The notes below the pieces were generated by a model, which worked only from the letters and a program-made list of their open reading frames with translations, was not told the origin of the DNA and ran no database searches. From Allobosea sp. OK403 (lineage in GTDB: Bacteria > Pseudomonadota > Alphaproteobacteria > Rhizobiales > Beijerinckiaceae): a stretch of 64,000 bases of DNA. The position numbers and the translations under genes are program-made. Where the stretch lies: NCBI RefSeq assembly GCF_900113835.1, contig NZ_FOQV01000001.1, forward strand, positions 992,001-1,056,000, in the 5' to 3' direction. Below, in pieces: positions 47,244-56,812 of the stretch; position 1 is the first letter of the stretch, and every line of letters begins with the position of its first letter.

Positions 47244-48641
47244 ATGGCCAAGCGCGGTCCCACTTACATCTGCCAAGCTTGCGGGGCGGTCTATCATCGC
47301 TGGCAGGGCAAATGCGACGCCTGCGGCACCTGGTCCTCGCTATCTGAGGAAGCCCAGGCCGCACCGGTTCCCGGTGGCCGCACCTCATCGAACGGCAAGG
47401 CGCGCGGACGCGTCTTCGCCCTGGAGACCCTGAAGGGCGACACGCAGGACGCGCCGCGCATCAAGGCCGGCATCGGCGAACTCGACCGCGTCACCGGCGG
47501 CGGATTCGTGCCGGGCTCGGTGCTGCTGATCGGCGGCAATCCCGGCATCGGCAAATCGACCTTGCTGATGCAGGCCTGCGCCGCTCTCGCGCTCTCCGGC
47601 CGCCGCGTCGTCTATGTCTCGGGTGAGGAATCGACCGGCCAGGTCCGCTTGCGCGCCGAGCGCATGGGGCTGGCCGAATCCCCGGTCGATCTGGCCGCGG
47701 AGACCAATGTCGAGGACATCATCGCAACCTTGGGCCAGGGCAACCGCCCTGCCCTGGTGGTGATCGATTCGATCCAGACCATGTGGTCGGGCGAGGTCGA
47801 GAGCGCGCCGGGCACCGTCACTCAGGTTCGCGGTTCGGCGCAGGCGCTGATCCGCTATGCCAAGACCAGCGGCGCCTGCCTGATTCTCGTCGGCCATGTC
47901 ACCAAGGACGGGCAGATCGCCGGCCCCCGCGTCGTCGAGCACATGGTCGACGCGGTGCTCTCCTTCGAGGGCGAAGGCGCGCATGCCTTCCGCATCCTGC
48001 GCGCCCAGAAGAACCGCTTTGGCCCCACCGACGAAATCGGCGTCTTCGAGATGACCGGGATGGGCCTGTCGGAGGTCACCAACCCCTCGGCGCTTTTCCT
48101 CGCGGACCGGGATCAGGCGGCGCCGGGTGCCGCGGTCTTCGCCGGGATCGAGGGCACGCGGCCCGTGCTGGTCGAGATCCAAGCCCTGGTCGCTCCGACC
48201 TCTCTGGGCACGCCGCGTCGTGCCGTGGTCGGCTGGGACAACAGTCGCCTGGCCATGGTGCTGGCCGTGCTCGAGACCCATGGCGGGCTCAAGCTTGGCC
48301 AGCACGATGTCTATCTGAATGTCGCAGGCGGCCTGCGGGTCAACGAACCTGCCGCCGATCTGGCGGTCGCCGCCGCGCTGGTCTCATCGCTGAGCGGGGC
48401 GATCCTGCCGCCGGAATCGGTCTATTTCGGCGAGATCGCGCTGTCGGGCGCGATTCGGCCGGTATCGGTCGCGCCCGCGCGGCTGCGCGAGGCTTCCAAG
48501 CTCGGCTTCGAATCGGCGCTGATGCCGTCAGGCGGCGCAGATACGGGCGACGGCGGCGGGCTGATGCTGCGGCGCTTCGGCCATGTCACGGAGCTCGTTG
48601 CCGATATCGCTGCGCGTGCTCCTCGCAGAGATGTGAAATGA
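47244..48641 (+). CDS. radA: DNA repair protein RadA
   Basis: Branch-migration ATPase in recombinational repair. 465 residues. N-terminal zinc finger (CQACGAVYHRWQGKCDACG, four cysteines in residues 9-27), Walker A in GGNPGIGKSTLLMQ, the RadA-specific KNRFG motif in QKNRFGPTDEIGVFEM, and a C-terminal Lon-like domain with LNVAGGLRVNEPAADLAVAAAL. All match the family. It starts 13 bp after a long palindrome; cvpA follows after 107 bp. Confidence 0.97.
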   Translation: MAKRGPTYICQACGAVYHRWQGKCDACGTWSSLSEEAQAAPVPGGRTSSNGKARGRVFALETLKGDTQDAPRIKAGIGELDRVTGGGFVPGSVLLIGGNPGIGKSTLLMQACAALALSGRRVVYVSGEESTGQVRLRAERMGLAESPVDLAAETNVEDIIATLGQGNRPALVVIDSIQTMWSGEVESAPGTVTQVRGSAQALIRYAKTSGACLILVGHVTKDGQIAGPRVVEHMVDAVLSFEGEGAHAFRILRAQKNRFGPTDEIGVFEMTGMGLSEVTNPSALFLADRDQAAPGAAVFAGIEGTRPVLVEIQALVAPTSLGTPRRAVVGWDNSRLAMVLAVLETHGGLKLGQHDVYLNVAGGLRVNEPAADLAVAAALVSSLSGAILPPESVYFGEIALSGAIRPVSVAPARLREASKLGFESALMPSGGADTGDGGGLMLRRFGHVTELVADIAARAPRRDVK

Positions 48642-48694
48642 CTCGGACGCAATGGTGACGCAGGCCATGCGAGCGCGTATAGCAAAAACGATGT

Positions 48695-48717
48695 GGCCCG
48701 CCCATTTCACGCGGGCC
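48695..48717 (+). terminator. Hairpin after radA, weak terminator
   Basis: GGCCCGC and GCGGGCC around a 9-base loop, followed by TTCCTGAGTTCTT. It lies 53 bp after the radA stop and 31 bp before cvpA. The U-content is poor. Confidence 0.4.
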
Positions 48718-48748
48718 TTCCTGAGTTCTTAAGCGAAGCGGCTTATCC

Positions 48749-49432
48749 ATGCCTGTCACCATCCTCGATCTCGTCGTTGTCGGCGTGGTTTTGATCTCGG
48801 CATTGCTGGCCGCCGTGCGCGGTCTGACGCGCGAAGTGCTGGCGATTGCCTCCTGGGTCGCCGCAGCCGCCGTGGCCTGGGTCTTCCACCCGCAGCTCCT
48901 GCCGCTCGCCAAGCAATACATCCCCAATGACACCATCGCCCTGATCGCCTCGATCGCGGCGCTGTTCCTGGTGACCTTGATCGTGGTTTCGCTGGTGACG
49001 GCGCGGATTTCGGACTTCGTGCTGGATTCGCGCATCGGCGCGCTGGATCGGACGCTCGGTTTCGTCTTCGGCGCCGGCCGCGGCCTGCTGCTTGCCGTTG
49101 TCGGCTACCTGTTCTTCAGCGCGTTGCTGCCCGAGAAGAACCTGCCATCCTGGGCCAAGGATGCGCGCGCCCGCCCGATTCTCGAGGAAACCGGCCGCTC
49201 GCTCTTGACGATGCTGCCGCAAGACATCAACTCCGACATGATCAAGAAGATGCTCAAGCCCAAGACGGGCGAGGAGCCGACTGAGGCGCCGGCCGAGGAG
49301 CCTCGCGCGCCCGCCAGCCCGACCGCCGACCCACAGCGCCGCACCCAGGTGCCCGATGCCAACGACAAGCAGGCATTGCAGCGGGTGATCGAAGCTGGCA
49401 AAGCACCGACGCCTGCCCAACCCCGTCCGTAA
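48749..49432 (+). CDS. cvpA: CvpA family membrane protein
   Basis: 227 residues with four membrane segments (TILDLVVVGVVLISALLAAV; VLAIASWVAAAAVAWVF; TIALIASIAALFLVTLIVVSL; GRGLLLAVVGYLFFSALL). GLTREVLAIASW and the LDRTLGFVFGAGRG glycine motif are typical of CvpA. The C-terminus is a soluble proline/glutamate-rich tail. Named for colicin V production, CvpA affects envelope homeostasis in several species. It precedes purF, a pairing conserved from E. coli to Hyphomicrobiales. Confidence 0.93.
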   Translation: MPVTILDLVVVGVVLISALLAAVRGLTREVLAIASWVAAAAVAWVFHPQLLPLAKQYIPNDTIALIASIAALFLVTLIVVSLVTARISDFVLDSRIGALDRTLGFVFGAGRGLLLAVVGYLFFSALLPEKNLPSWAKDARARPILEETGRSLLTMLPQDINSDMIKKMLKPKTGEEPTEAPAEEPRAPASPTADPQRRTQVPDANDKQALQRVIEAGKAPTPAQPRP

Positions 49433-49476
49433 TTCGAGCGTAGAGACCTCCCAGTCCTGACGCATTGGAGCCCGTG

Positions 49477-50949
49477 ATGACGCTGCAGACCGAAGCCGAA
49501 GCCGCTTTTGACCCCAATGCCGACCGGCTGCGGGAGGAATGCGGCGTCTTTGGCATCTTCGGACATGCCGACGCCGCCGCGCTGACGGCGCTGGGCCTGC
49601 ACGCCCTGCAGCATCGCGGCCAGGAGGCCGCGGGCATCGTGACCTTCGACGGCAGGCGCTTCCACTCCGAGCGCAGGCTCGGCCTCGTCGGCGACGCCTT
49701 CTCGGAAGTCTCCGTCATCGAGAAGCTCAAGGGCAAGCAGGCGATCGGCCATGTGCGCTACTCGACCACCGGCGAGACCATCCTGCGCAACGTCCAGCCG
49801 CTCTTCGCCGAGCTCCATGGCGGCGGGTTCGCCGTCGCGCATAACGGCAACCTGACCAACGGCCTGACGCTGCGGCGCAATCTCGTCCGCGACGGCGCGA
49901 TCTATCAGTCGACATCGGACACCGAGGTGCTGCTGCATCTCGTCGCGCGTAGCCGCAAATCGCATTTCATCGAGCGCTTCGTCGAAGCTATCCGCCAGAT
50001 CGAGGGCGCCTACGCTTTCGTCGGCATCACCAACAAGAAGCTGATCGGCGTGCGCGATCCGCTCGGCATCCGCCCGCTGGTGCTGGGCGAGCTCGATGGC
50101 TGCCCGATCCTGACCTCCGAGACCTGCGCGCTCGACATCATCGGCGCTAAGTTCATCCGCGAGGTCGAAAACGGCGAAGTCGTCGTCATCTCCGAGAGCG
50201 GCATCGAGAGCCACAAGCCCTTCCCGCCGGTCGCCGAGCGGCCCTGCATCTTCGAATACATCTATTTCGCCCGCCCTGATTCGATCGTGAAGGGCCGCAG
50301 CATCTATGAGCGCCGCAAGCAGATGGGCGCCCAGCTCGCTTCCGAAGCCCCGGCCAATGCCGATGTGATCGTGCCCGTGCCTGATTCCGGCGTGCCCGCA
50401 GCGCTCGGCTTCTCGCAGGCAAGCGGTATCCCCTTCGAGCTCGGCATCATCCGCAACCACTATGTCGGCCGCACCTTCATCGAGCCGACGCAGAAGGTCC
50501 GCGAACTCGGCGTACGCCTGAAGCATTCGGCCAACCGCTCGGTGGTCGAAGGCAAAAGCATCGTGCTCGTCGACGATTCGATCGTGCGCGGCACGACTTC
50601 GTTCAAGATCGTCAAGATGATGCGCGAGGCCGGCGCGCGCGAGGTGCATTTCCGTATCTCCTCGCCGCCGATCACCCATCCCGATTATTACGGCATCGAC
50701 ACGCCCGACCGCGAAAAGCTGCTCGCTGCGACACATTCGCTTGAGGAGATGCGCCAGTTCGTCGGCGCCGATTCGCTGGCCTTCCTCTCGGTCGACGGGC
50801 TCTATCGCGCCATGGGCCATGCCGGACGCGATCCAATCCGCCCGCAATTCACCGACCATTGCTTCACCGGCGATTATCCGACCTCGCTGACTGATCTGGT
50901 CGGCGAGAGTGCCAAGCAGCAGATCTCGCTGCTGGCTGAAGCCGGCTGA
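49477..50949 (+). CDS. purF: Amidophosphoribosyltransferase
   Basis: Commits PRPP to purine synthesis using glutamine. 490 residues from the ATG at 49477 with GGAG 8 nt upstream. A short propeptide (about 21 residues, MTLQTEAEAAF to LREE) precedes the nucleophilic cysteine in ECGVFGIFGH. The PRPP motif is IVLVDDSIVRGTTS. The [4Fe-4S] cysteines of the Bacillus type are incomplete (HPDYYGID and DHCFTGDYPT replace two or more ligands), so a cluster is unlikely. The SDR gene begins 19 bp later. Confidence 0.97.
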   Translation: MTLQTEAEAAFDPNADRLREECGVFGIFGHADAAALTALGLHALQHRGQEAAGIVTFDGRRFHSERRLGLVGDAFSEVSVIEKLKGKQAIGHVRYSTTGETILRNVQPLFAELHGGGFAVAHNGNLTNGLTLRRNLVRDGAIYQSTSDTEVLLHLVARSRKSHFIERFVEAIRQIEGAYAFVGITNKKLIGVRDPLGIRPLVLGELDGCPILTSETCALDIIGAKFIREVENGEVVVISESGIESHKPFPPVAERPCIFEYIYFARPDSIVKGRSIYERRKQMGAQLASEAPANADVIVPVPDSGVPAALGFSQASGIPFELGIIRNHYVGRTFIEPTQKVRELGVRLKHSANRSVVEGKSIVLVDDSIVRGTTSFKIVKMMREAGAREVHFRISSPPITHPDYYGIDTPDREKLLAATHSLEEMRQFVGADSLAFLSVDGLYRAMGHAGRDPIRPQFTDHCFTGDYPTSLTDLVGESAKQQISLLAEAG

Positions 50950-50968
50950 TCCCCGCTCAAGGAAGTCC

Positions 50969-51709
50969 ATGTCCAAGCCTTTGGAAGGGCGCGTCGCGCT
51001 CGTTACCGGCGCATCGCGCGGCATCGGCCGGGCGGCGGCGCTCGCCTTCGCACGGGCCGGCGCGCATGTCGTCGCGCTTGCCCGCACCACCGGGGCTCTC
51101 GAAGAGCTGGACGACGAGATCCTGGCGTTTGGCGGCAGCACGACGCTCGTCCTGGTCGACCTCGCGGATGCCGCCGCGATCGAGAAGCTCGGCCCTGCTC
51201 TGCTCGAGCGCTGGGGCAAGCTCGACATCCTCCTGGCCAATGCCGGCATTCTGGGACCGTTGACGCCCCTGACCCATGCCTCGCCGAAGGAATGGGCCAA
51301 TGTGTTCGACACCAATGTCACGGCGAATTGGCGCTTGCTGAAATCGGTCGAGCCGGCGCTGCAGGCGTCGGATGCGGCGCGCGTGATCCTGATGTCCTCG
51401 GGCGCCGCGCATAAATGCCTGGCCTATTGGGGGCCGTATTCGATCTCGAAGGCAGCCGTCGAAGCGATGGCGCGCACCTATGCCGCCGAGACCGTGACGA
51501 CGCCGCTGAAGGTGATGCTGGTCAATCCAGGTCCGCTGCGGACAAAAATGCGCGCCGAGGCGATGCCGGGCGAGGATCCGCTGACGCTCAGGACGCCGGA
51601 GGAGCTGGCGCCGCACCTGGTCGAGATCGCTTCGCCCGCATGGAGCGAGACCGGCAAGATCTTCGATTTCCCGCAGGGAAAAGTGCTGACGCCGCAAATG
51701 CCGGCCTGA
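50969..51709 (+). CDS. Short-chain dehydrogenase/reductase
   Basis: 246 residues from the ATG at 50969 (MSKPLEGRVALVTGASRGIGRA), with AAGGAAG upstream. TGASRGIG cofactor loop, LLANAGILGPLTPL (an NAG variant of NNAG), the catalytic serine in ILMSSGAAHKCLAY, and Y-x-x-x-K in YWGPYSISKAAVEAMA. VNPGPLRTKMR follows. The substrate is unknown. The purF-SDR pair recurs in this order and the two genes are probably co-transcribed (19-bp gap). The frame upstream to 50909 overlaps purF and is not used. Confidence 0.92.
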   Translation: MSKPLEGRVALVTGASRGIGRAAALAFARAGAHVVALARTTGALEELDDEILAFGGSTTLVLVDLADAAAIEKLGPALLERWGKLDILLANAGILGPLTPLTHASPKEWANVFDTNVTANWRLLKSVEPALQASDAARVILMSSGAAHKCLAYWGPYSISKAAVEAMARTYAAETVTTPLKVMLVNPGPLRTKMRAEAMPGEDPLTLRTPEELAPHLVEIASPAWSETGKIFDFPQGKVLTPQMPA

Positions 51710-51766
51710 GGGCGCCTTGTCGACAAGCCGGACGGCTCGACCGTTGGCGAGTCGACCGTTGGAGCA

Positions 51767-52603
51767 ATGATGCTCGCACGCTGCGTCCTGTTGCTGCCCG
51801 CCCTTGCCGCTCTCGGCCTGGCATCGGCCGTGATGATGACCGGGCAAGCCGTCGCGGATGGCGGTCCCGTTGCCCCGCCCGCCTCCCCAATCGAGGACTT
51901 GCGCCTTACCTGCCGCTCCGGCTCCGAGCCGTCGCTCGCACTGCCATCAGGCGACGCACAGGCGCTGATCGCGCAGGCGCAGGAGTTGATCGCACGCCAT
52001 GACCGGGCTCTCGCAGCCTGCAACCGACTGATCGACGGCGGCAGCCTCTCGGGCGGCGAGCTCGCGACCGCCCTCCTCGATCGCGGGGACCTCCTCGCGC
52101 CGGGAACCGGCGATGCTTACGCCCGCGCACTTGCCGATTACGACCGGGCCATCACTCTTGCGCCGACCGCCGCCATCGCCTTCGCCAAACGCGGCAAGGC
52201 GCATCTGCTCTATATGAGGGACCTTCGGCGGGCCTTGCACGACCTCGATACGGCCGTCCGCCTCGACCCGTCGCAGGCGGATTTTCTTGTCACGCGTGCA
52301 TCGATTCGAGCCTCGCTCGGAGAGCCGGACAAAGCGCTGGCCGACCTCGATCGAGCCATCGCCCTGGCGCCTGCATTGGAAAAGGCCTGGACCGTTCGCG
52401 GCTTGACCCATTTCAACAAGGGCGACACCGCCCGGGCCATCACCGATTTCGGTGAAGCCATCCGTCTCGCACCCGAAGCCGATGACAATTATCGCTTCCG
52501 CGCCGTAGCCAGGCGTGCGGCCGGCGATCAGGACGGGGCTCGAGCCGACGAGGCCAAGCTGGGCGAGCTGTCGTCGCGAAAGACCGCCCCCTCATCGCGG
52601 TAG
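51767..52603 (+). CDS. Secreted tetratricopeptide-repeat protein
   Basis: 278 residues. Residues 1-28 form a signal peptide (LLLPALAALGLASAVMM, ending AVADG). A Cys-containing region (LTCRSGSEP; LAACNRLI) leads to about four TPR units between residues 95 and 270 (for example ALADYDRAITLAPTAAIAFAKRG and ARAITDFGEAIRLAPEADDN). TPRs bind other proteins; the partner is unknown. GGAG lies 5 nt before the ATG. The gap before it (51710-51766) contains CGACCGTTGG twice. It is the last plus-strand gene before the convergent der. Confidence 0.85.
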   Translation: MMLARCVLLLPALAALGLASAVMMTGQAVADGGPVAPPASPIEDLRLTCRSGSEPSLALPSGDAQALIAQAQELIARHDRALAACNRLIDGGSLSGGELATALLDRGDLLAPGTGDAYARALADYDRAITLAPTAAIAFAKRGKAHLLYMRDLRRALHDLDTAVRLDPSQADFLVTRASIRASLGEPDKALADLDRAIALAPALEKAWTVRGLTHFNKGDTARAITDFGEAIRLAPEADDNYRFRAVARRAAGDQDGARADEAKLGELSSRKTAPSSR

Positions 52604-52669
52604 GCGGCACGGTCTTCGGTCGACCAAAGGCCGACCCCAATGATGGGAAGCACGCGGGGAGAAACGGCG

Positions 52670-54085
52670 CTACTTCTTGCCTTTGTCGTAAGGGTTTTCG
52701 CCGCCGCGTGTATGCAGCCGGATCGGCGTGCCCGGCAGTTCGAAGGCCTCGCGCAGATTGTTGACCAGATAGCGGGTGTAGGACACCGGCAGATGATCGA
52801 GCTGGTTGCCGAACAGCGCGAAGGTTGGCGGGCGCGCCTTGGCCTGCGTCATGTAGCGGATCTTGATGCGCCGGCCTGCGACGGCTGGTGGCGGATGGGC
52901 CGAGAGCACGCCTTCCAGCCAGCGGTTGATTCGCGCCGTTGAGACGCGGCGATTCCAAACGTCGTAGCTCTCGAACACCGCCTGCATCAGGCGGTCGATG
53001 CCCTCGCCGGCAAGCCCGGAAAGCGGCACGATCGGCACGCCACGCACCTGCGCGAGCAGATGCTTGGCCTTCTCCTTCAACTCAGCCAGTAAGCCATTCT
53101 TGTCGGCAACGAGATCCCATTTGTTCAGGCCGATGACGACGGTGCGGCCCTCGCGTTCGGTGAAATCGACGAGCGTCAGATCCTGCTTCTCGAACGGGAT
53201 CGTGGCATCCAGCAACACGACGACGACCTCGGCGAAGCGGATCGCGCGCAGTGCGTCCTGCACCGACATCTTCTCGAGCTTTTCCTCGATGCGGGCGCGT
53301 TTGCGCATCCCGGCCGTATCGAACAGTTTTACCGGGCGGCCGCGCCATTCATAGTCGACGGAGATGGTGTCGCGGGTGATGCCGGCCTCGGGGCCGGTCA
53401 GCAGCCGTTCCTCGCCGATCATGCGGTTGACCAAGGTCGACTTGCCGGCATTGGGGCGGCCGATGATGGTGACGCGCAGCGGCTTGTTCGGGTCGTTGTA
53501 CTCTTCGTCTTCTTCACTGGCAGCGGCCGGGGCATCCACCCAGCGCTTGTCGCCATAGCTCTCGTCGAAGGCCTCTTCCTCTTCCGGCTCGACATCGACG
53601 AAGGGCGCGAGCGCCTCCAGCAAGTCGGACGTGCCCTCGCCATGCTCGGCCGAGAACGGCACGGGATCGCCCAGGCCTAGCGCATAGGATTCGAAGATAC
53701 CGTCCAGCCCCTTCTTCCCCTCGGCCTTGTTGGCGAGCAGGATGACGGGCTTGCCGGATTTGCGCACCAGATCGGCGAAGGGCTGATCCATCGGCGTGAG
53801 ACCGAGCCGCGCATCGATCATGAACAGGATGACATCAGCCTGCGCGATCGCGGTTTCTGTCTGCGCGCGCATCCGGCCCAAGAGCGAATCCTTGTCGGCC
53901 TCTTCCAGGCCGGCCGTATCGATCACGTTGAAGCGCAGATGTCCGAGCGAGGCCTCGCCCTCGCGCCGGTCGCGCGTCACGCCGGGCCGATCGTCGACGA
54001 GCGCGAGCTTCTTGCCGACGAGCCGGTTGAACAGCGTCGACTTGCCGACATTAGGGCGGCCGATGATGGCGACGATGGCGGTCAT
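52670..54085 (-). CDS. der: Ribosome biogenesis GTPase Der
   Basis: Double-GTPase required for 50S assembly (EngA). 471 residues. First G domain: [37 protein letters not shown]. An acidic linker of about 30 residues follows ([13 protein letters not shown] and EEDEEYNDP). Second G domain: [44 protein letters not shown]-terminal KH-like domain ends [20 protein letters not shown]. It is separated from the YfgM-like gene by 151 bp where bamB is usually found. Confidence 0.97.
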   Translation of the reverse strand: MTAIVAIIGRPNVGKSTLFNRLVGKKLALVDDRPGVTRDRREGEASLGHLRFNVIDTAGLEEADKDSLLGRMRAQTETAIAQADVILFMIDARLGLTPMDQPFADLVRKSGKPVILLANKAEGKKGLDGIFESYALGLGDPVPFSAEHGEGTSDLLEALAPFVDVEPEEEEAFDESYGDKRWVDAPAAASEEDEEYNDPNKPLRVTIIGRPNAGKSTLVNRMIGEERLLTGPEAGITRDTISVDYEWRGRPVKLFDTAGMRKRARIEEKLEKMSVQDALRAIRFAEVVVVLLDATIPFEKQDLTLVDFTEREGRTVVIGLNKWDLVADKNGLLAELKEKAKHLLAQVRGVPIVPLSGLAGEGIDRLMQAVFESYDVWNRRVSTARINRWLEGVLSAHPPPAVAGRRIKIRYMTQAKARPPTFALFGNQLDHLPVSYTRYLVNNLREAFELPGTPIRLHTRGGENPYDKGKK

Positions 54086-54156
54086 TGCGTTTCAACTATT
54101 CCTGTTTCGCCTGCGTGGTCCAACGACGTCGGCTCCTTCGCAGTCGATAAACGCAC

Positions 54157-54194
54157 GGTCATCCCGGATCCCCCTAGGGTCGCTCGGGATGACC
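54157..54194. repeat. Short palindromic element between the YfgM-like gene and der
   Basis: GGTCATCCCG...CGGGATGACC arms around GATCCCCCTAGGGTCGCT. The arms resemble the GTCATCC/GGATGAC ends of the larger element at 55071-55173. Confidence 0.65.
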
Positions 54195-54236
54195 AGCGCT
54201 ACAAATGAAATTCTCGCAAACCTCGTTCGTGAGAAC

Positions 54237-54899
54237 TCAGTTCTTCGTCTCGACCGGGCCGCCGCGAACCAGAGCGAGGTAGAGATCGGTGCGCTGGCGC
54301 AGCACCTGCGGCACCTGCGGATCGGTGACGATCGCATCGAACCAGCGCCCGGCATCCTCGAAGAGATTGGCCTTGAGCGCAGCGATGCCCAGCATCTCCC
54401 GCGCCGAGTGGCGCCAGACGCCCTGAGGCGTCACCAGCGGCTCCAGCGCCGTCTTGACCTCGGCATAGGGCGCGAGATCGACGCGCAGCATGCCGGCGCG
54501 CAGGCGCGCCAGATCGCGATAGAGCTGATCGAGCCCGCCATCATTGGCGAGCGCATCGAAAGCCGCGACGCCGGCAGCGGCATCGCGCTTGGCGGTCTCG
54601 GCGGCAAGACGGAAGCGCGCGATCTGGCGATAGCCGGCGGGAGCGTTCTCGGCGAGCTCCTTCAGAATCGTTTCGGCCTCCGCGCCATTGCCGTCGCGCG
54701 AGGATTTCAGCGCGGCTTCGAGCCGCGCGCCGACAGCCTGGGAGGCCTGGCTCTCGCGATGCAGCCAATACTGCCAGCCCGCGACGGCGAGCACGGCCAG
54801 CACGGCCAGCGCGACGAAGACATTGCCGTATTTGCTCCAGATCGCCGCCGCCTTGTCGCGGCGCACCTCTTCATCGATTTCGCGAAAAATATCGGCCAT
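54237..54899 (-). CDS. YfgM-like tetratricopeptide membrane-anchored protein
   Basis: 220 residues. The N-terminal FREIDEEVRRDKAAAIWSKYG is followed by one membrane helix (VFVALAVLAVLAVAGWQYWL). The rest is a helical periplasmic domain rich in alanine (AETILKELAENAPAGYRQIARFRLAAETAKRD) of the TPR_21 type. In enterobacteria YfgM associates with the SecYEG translocon and periplasmic chaperones. It lies just upstream of der, as in relatives, though the usual intervening bamB is absent. Confidence 0.85.
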   Translation of the reverse strand: MADIFREIDEEVRRDKAAAIWSKYGNVFVALAVLAVLAVAGWQYWLHRESQASQAVGARLEAALKSSRDGNGAEAETILKELAENAPAGYRQIARFRLAAETAKRDAAAGVAAFDALANDGGLDQLYRDLARLRAGMLRVDLAPYAEVKTALEPLVTPQGVWRHSAREMLGIAALKANLFEDAGRWFDAIVTDPQVPQVLRQRTDLYLALVRGGPVETKN

Positions 54900-54998
54900 G
54901 GCCCGTCAGAATTCCCTTGTTGCCGTGCCGGTTAGCATTTCCGCGCGGCGATTGCGAGCCGGAACACGACACCGACCTGCATAGGCTTTGGACTCTCC

Positions 54999-55249
54999 AG
55001 CCCTCATCCTGAGGAGTCGGGCCTGGAATGAAGCCAATGATTTCAATGGCTCTGTCTTGATCACCTACGCGCCGTCATCCTGGGCGCCCGCAGGGCGTCC
55101 CGGGATCCATCGTAGAGCGCAGTTCCCTACGATGGATCCCGGGCCGAAGCTTCGCTTCGCCCAGGATGACGGCGTGGGTGATGGTAGGCGATCAGAAATC
55201 CTTGATATCGCTCGATTCATTGCGGGCCAGCCTCCTCAGGACGAGGGCT
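54999..55249. repeat. Nested palindromic elements between queA and the YfgM-like gene
   Basis: Outer arms AGCCCTCATCCTGAGGAG (54999-55016) and CTCCTCAGGACGAGGGCT (55232-55249). Inside lies a second, longer inverted repeat (core 55071-55173) whose arms begin GCCGTCATCCTGGGCG and include CGGGATCCATCGTA/TACGATGGATCCCG. It fills almost the whole 348-bp gap (54900-55247), in which I see no gene. The outer right end reaches the queA stop codon. Confidence 0.85.
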
Positions 55250-56333
55250 ATGCGCCGCGATGCAGCAGGCTGGCGTCGCCATAGGAGTAGAAGCGATAAT
55301 TCTCCGCGATCGCATGGGCATAGGCACGTTTCATGATGTCGAGACCGCAGAAGGCCGAGACCAGCATGAACAGCGTCGAGCGCGGCAGGTGGAAATTGGT
55401 CAGCAGCAGGTCGACGGCGCGGAAACGATAGCCCGGCGTGATGAAGATCGCAGTATCGCCGGAGAAAGGCGCGATGACGCCATCCTCGCCAGTGGCGCTT
55501 TCGAGCAGGCGCAGCGAGGTCGTGCCGACAGCAATGACGCGTCCGCCCTTGGCCTTGGCCGCATTCAGCGCAGCGGCGGTCTCGGCCGAGACGCTGCCCC
55601 ATTCGGCATGCATGCGGTGCTCGCTTGTGTCTTCCACCTTCACAGGCAGGAAGGTCCCCGCTCCGACATGCAGCGTAACGAGATGGCGCGAGACCCCGCG
55701 TGCATCGAGCGCGGCGACCAGCTCCGGCGTGAAATGCAGGCCAGCCGTCGGCGCGGCGACCGCGCCGTCCTCGCGGGCATGCATCGTCTGGTAGTCGCTC
55801 GCATCCTGTTGGTCGGTCGGGCGCTTGCCGGCGATATAAGGCGGCAGCGGCAACTCACCGAGCCGCGCGATAGCCTCATCGAGCATTGGCCCTGACAGAG
55901 CGAAGCGCAACTCAACCTCGCCGCCCTCGCCCTTGGACATAACCTCGGCTTCGAGCCGGCCGAGTTCGCAGACATTGCCTGCTCCGGCCTCGCCGAAGAC
56001 GATCATCTCGCCGATCGTGAGCTTCTTGGCCGGCCGGGCGAAGGCGAGCCAGCGATCAGCCGCCTCGCGCTTGTGCAGCATGATCTCGATGCCGGCAGAC
56101 GTCTCGCCCCGGAAGCGGCGGCCGCGCAGCCGCGAGGGGATGACGCGGGTGTCGTTCAGGACAAGCGCATCGCCCGGCTGAAGCAGGCCGACGAGGTCGC
56201 GGATACCGCGATCCTCGAAAGGCTCGGGCGCATCAGGCCTGACGACAAGCAGACGCGCCGCATCGCGCGGGCTGGCGGGCCTCAGCGCGATGCGGTCTTC
56301 GGGGAGGTCGAAATCGAAGAGCCCGACATCCAC
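55248..56333 (-). CDS. queA: S-adenosylmethionine:tRNA ribosyltransferase-isomerase
   Basis: Transfers and rearranges ribose from SAM to make epoxyqueuosine on tRNA. 361 residues from a GTG at 56333. The start ([19 protein letters not shown]) and [39 protein letters not shown] and EWGSVS match the family throughout. It starts 8 bp after the cyclophilin stop and may be co-transcribed with it. The TAG stop abuts a palindromic element. Confidence 0.97.
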   Translation of the reverse strand: MDVGLFDFDLPEDRIALRPASPRDAARLLVVRPDAPEPFEDRGIRDLVGLLQPGDALVLNDTRVIPSRLRGRRFRGETSAGIEIMLHKREAADRWLAFARPAKKLTIGEMIVFGEAGAGNVCELGRLEAEVMSKGEGGEVELRFALSGPMLDEAIARLGELPLPPYIAGKRPTDQQDASDYQTMHAREDGAVAAPTAGLHFTPELVAALDARGVSRHLVTLHVGAGTFLPVKVEDTSEHRMHAEWGSVSAETAAALNAAKAKGGRVIAVGTTSLRLLESATGEDGVIAPFSGDTAIFITPGYRFRAVDLLLTNFHLPRSTLFMLVSAFCGLDIMKRAYAHAIAENYRFYSYGDASLLHRGA

Positions 56334-56341
56334 GGTTTGGA

Positions 56342-56812
56342 TCAGGCCACGTCGGCCAGAACCTTCATCGAGACGATGGAGTCGGGATCGCGCACCGGCT
56401 CGCCGCGCTTGATCTTGTCGACATTCTCCATGCCTTCAACGACTTCGCCCCAGGCGGTGTACTGCTTGTCGAGGAAGCGGGCGTCGTCGAAGACGATGAA
56501 GAACTGGCTGTTGGCCGAGTTCGGGTTCTGCGAGCGGGCCATCGAGCAGATGCCGCGCACATGCGGCTGCGCATTGAACTCGGCCTTCAGGTCAGGCAGG
56601 TCCGAGCCGCCGGTGCCGGTGCCATGCGGGCAGCCGACCTGGGCCATGAAGCCGTCGATGACGCGGTGGAAGACGATACCGTCATAAAAGCCCTGGCGCG
56701 ACAGCGTCTTCAGGCGCTCGACATGGCCGGGAGCCAGGTCGGGGCGCAACTTGATGACGACTTTGCCCTTGGTGGTTTCCATGACGAGGGTGTTCTCGGG
56801 ATCGAGCGACAT
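56342..56812 (-). CDS. Cytoplasmic peptidyl-prolyl cis-trans isomerase (cyclophilin)
   Basis: 156 residues from the ATG at 56812 ([19 protein letters not shown]), no signal peptide. Catalytic region [19 protein letters not shown] with the conserved arginine and phenylalanine, [17 protein letters not shown], and a tryptophan-containing [11 protein letters not shown] segment. The ATG shares one base with the stop of the TonB-C-like gene (TGATG), so it is translated with it. It pairs with a signal-peptide cyclophilin 680 bp upstream. Confidence 0.95.
   Translation of the reverse strand: MSLDPENTLVMETTKGKVVIKLRPDLAPGHVERLKTLSRQGFYDGIVFHRVIDGFMAQVGCPHGTGTGGSDLPDLKAEFNAQPHVRGICSMARSQNPNSANSQFFIVFDDARFLDKQYTAWGEVVEGMENVDKIKRGEPVRDPDSIVSMKVLADVA

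Noticed and set aside
49477-50949. Iron-sulfur form of PurF
   Set aside because: Only some of the cysteines that bind the cluster in the Bacillus enzyme are present.
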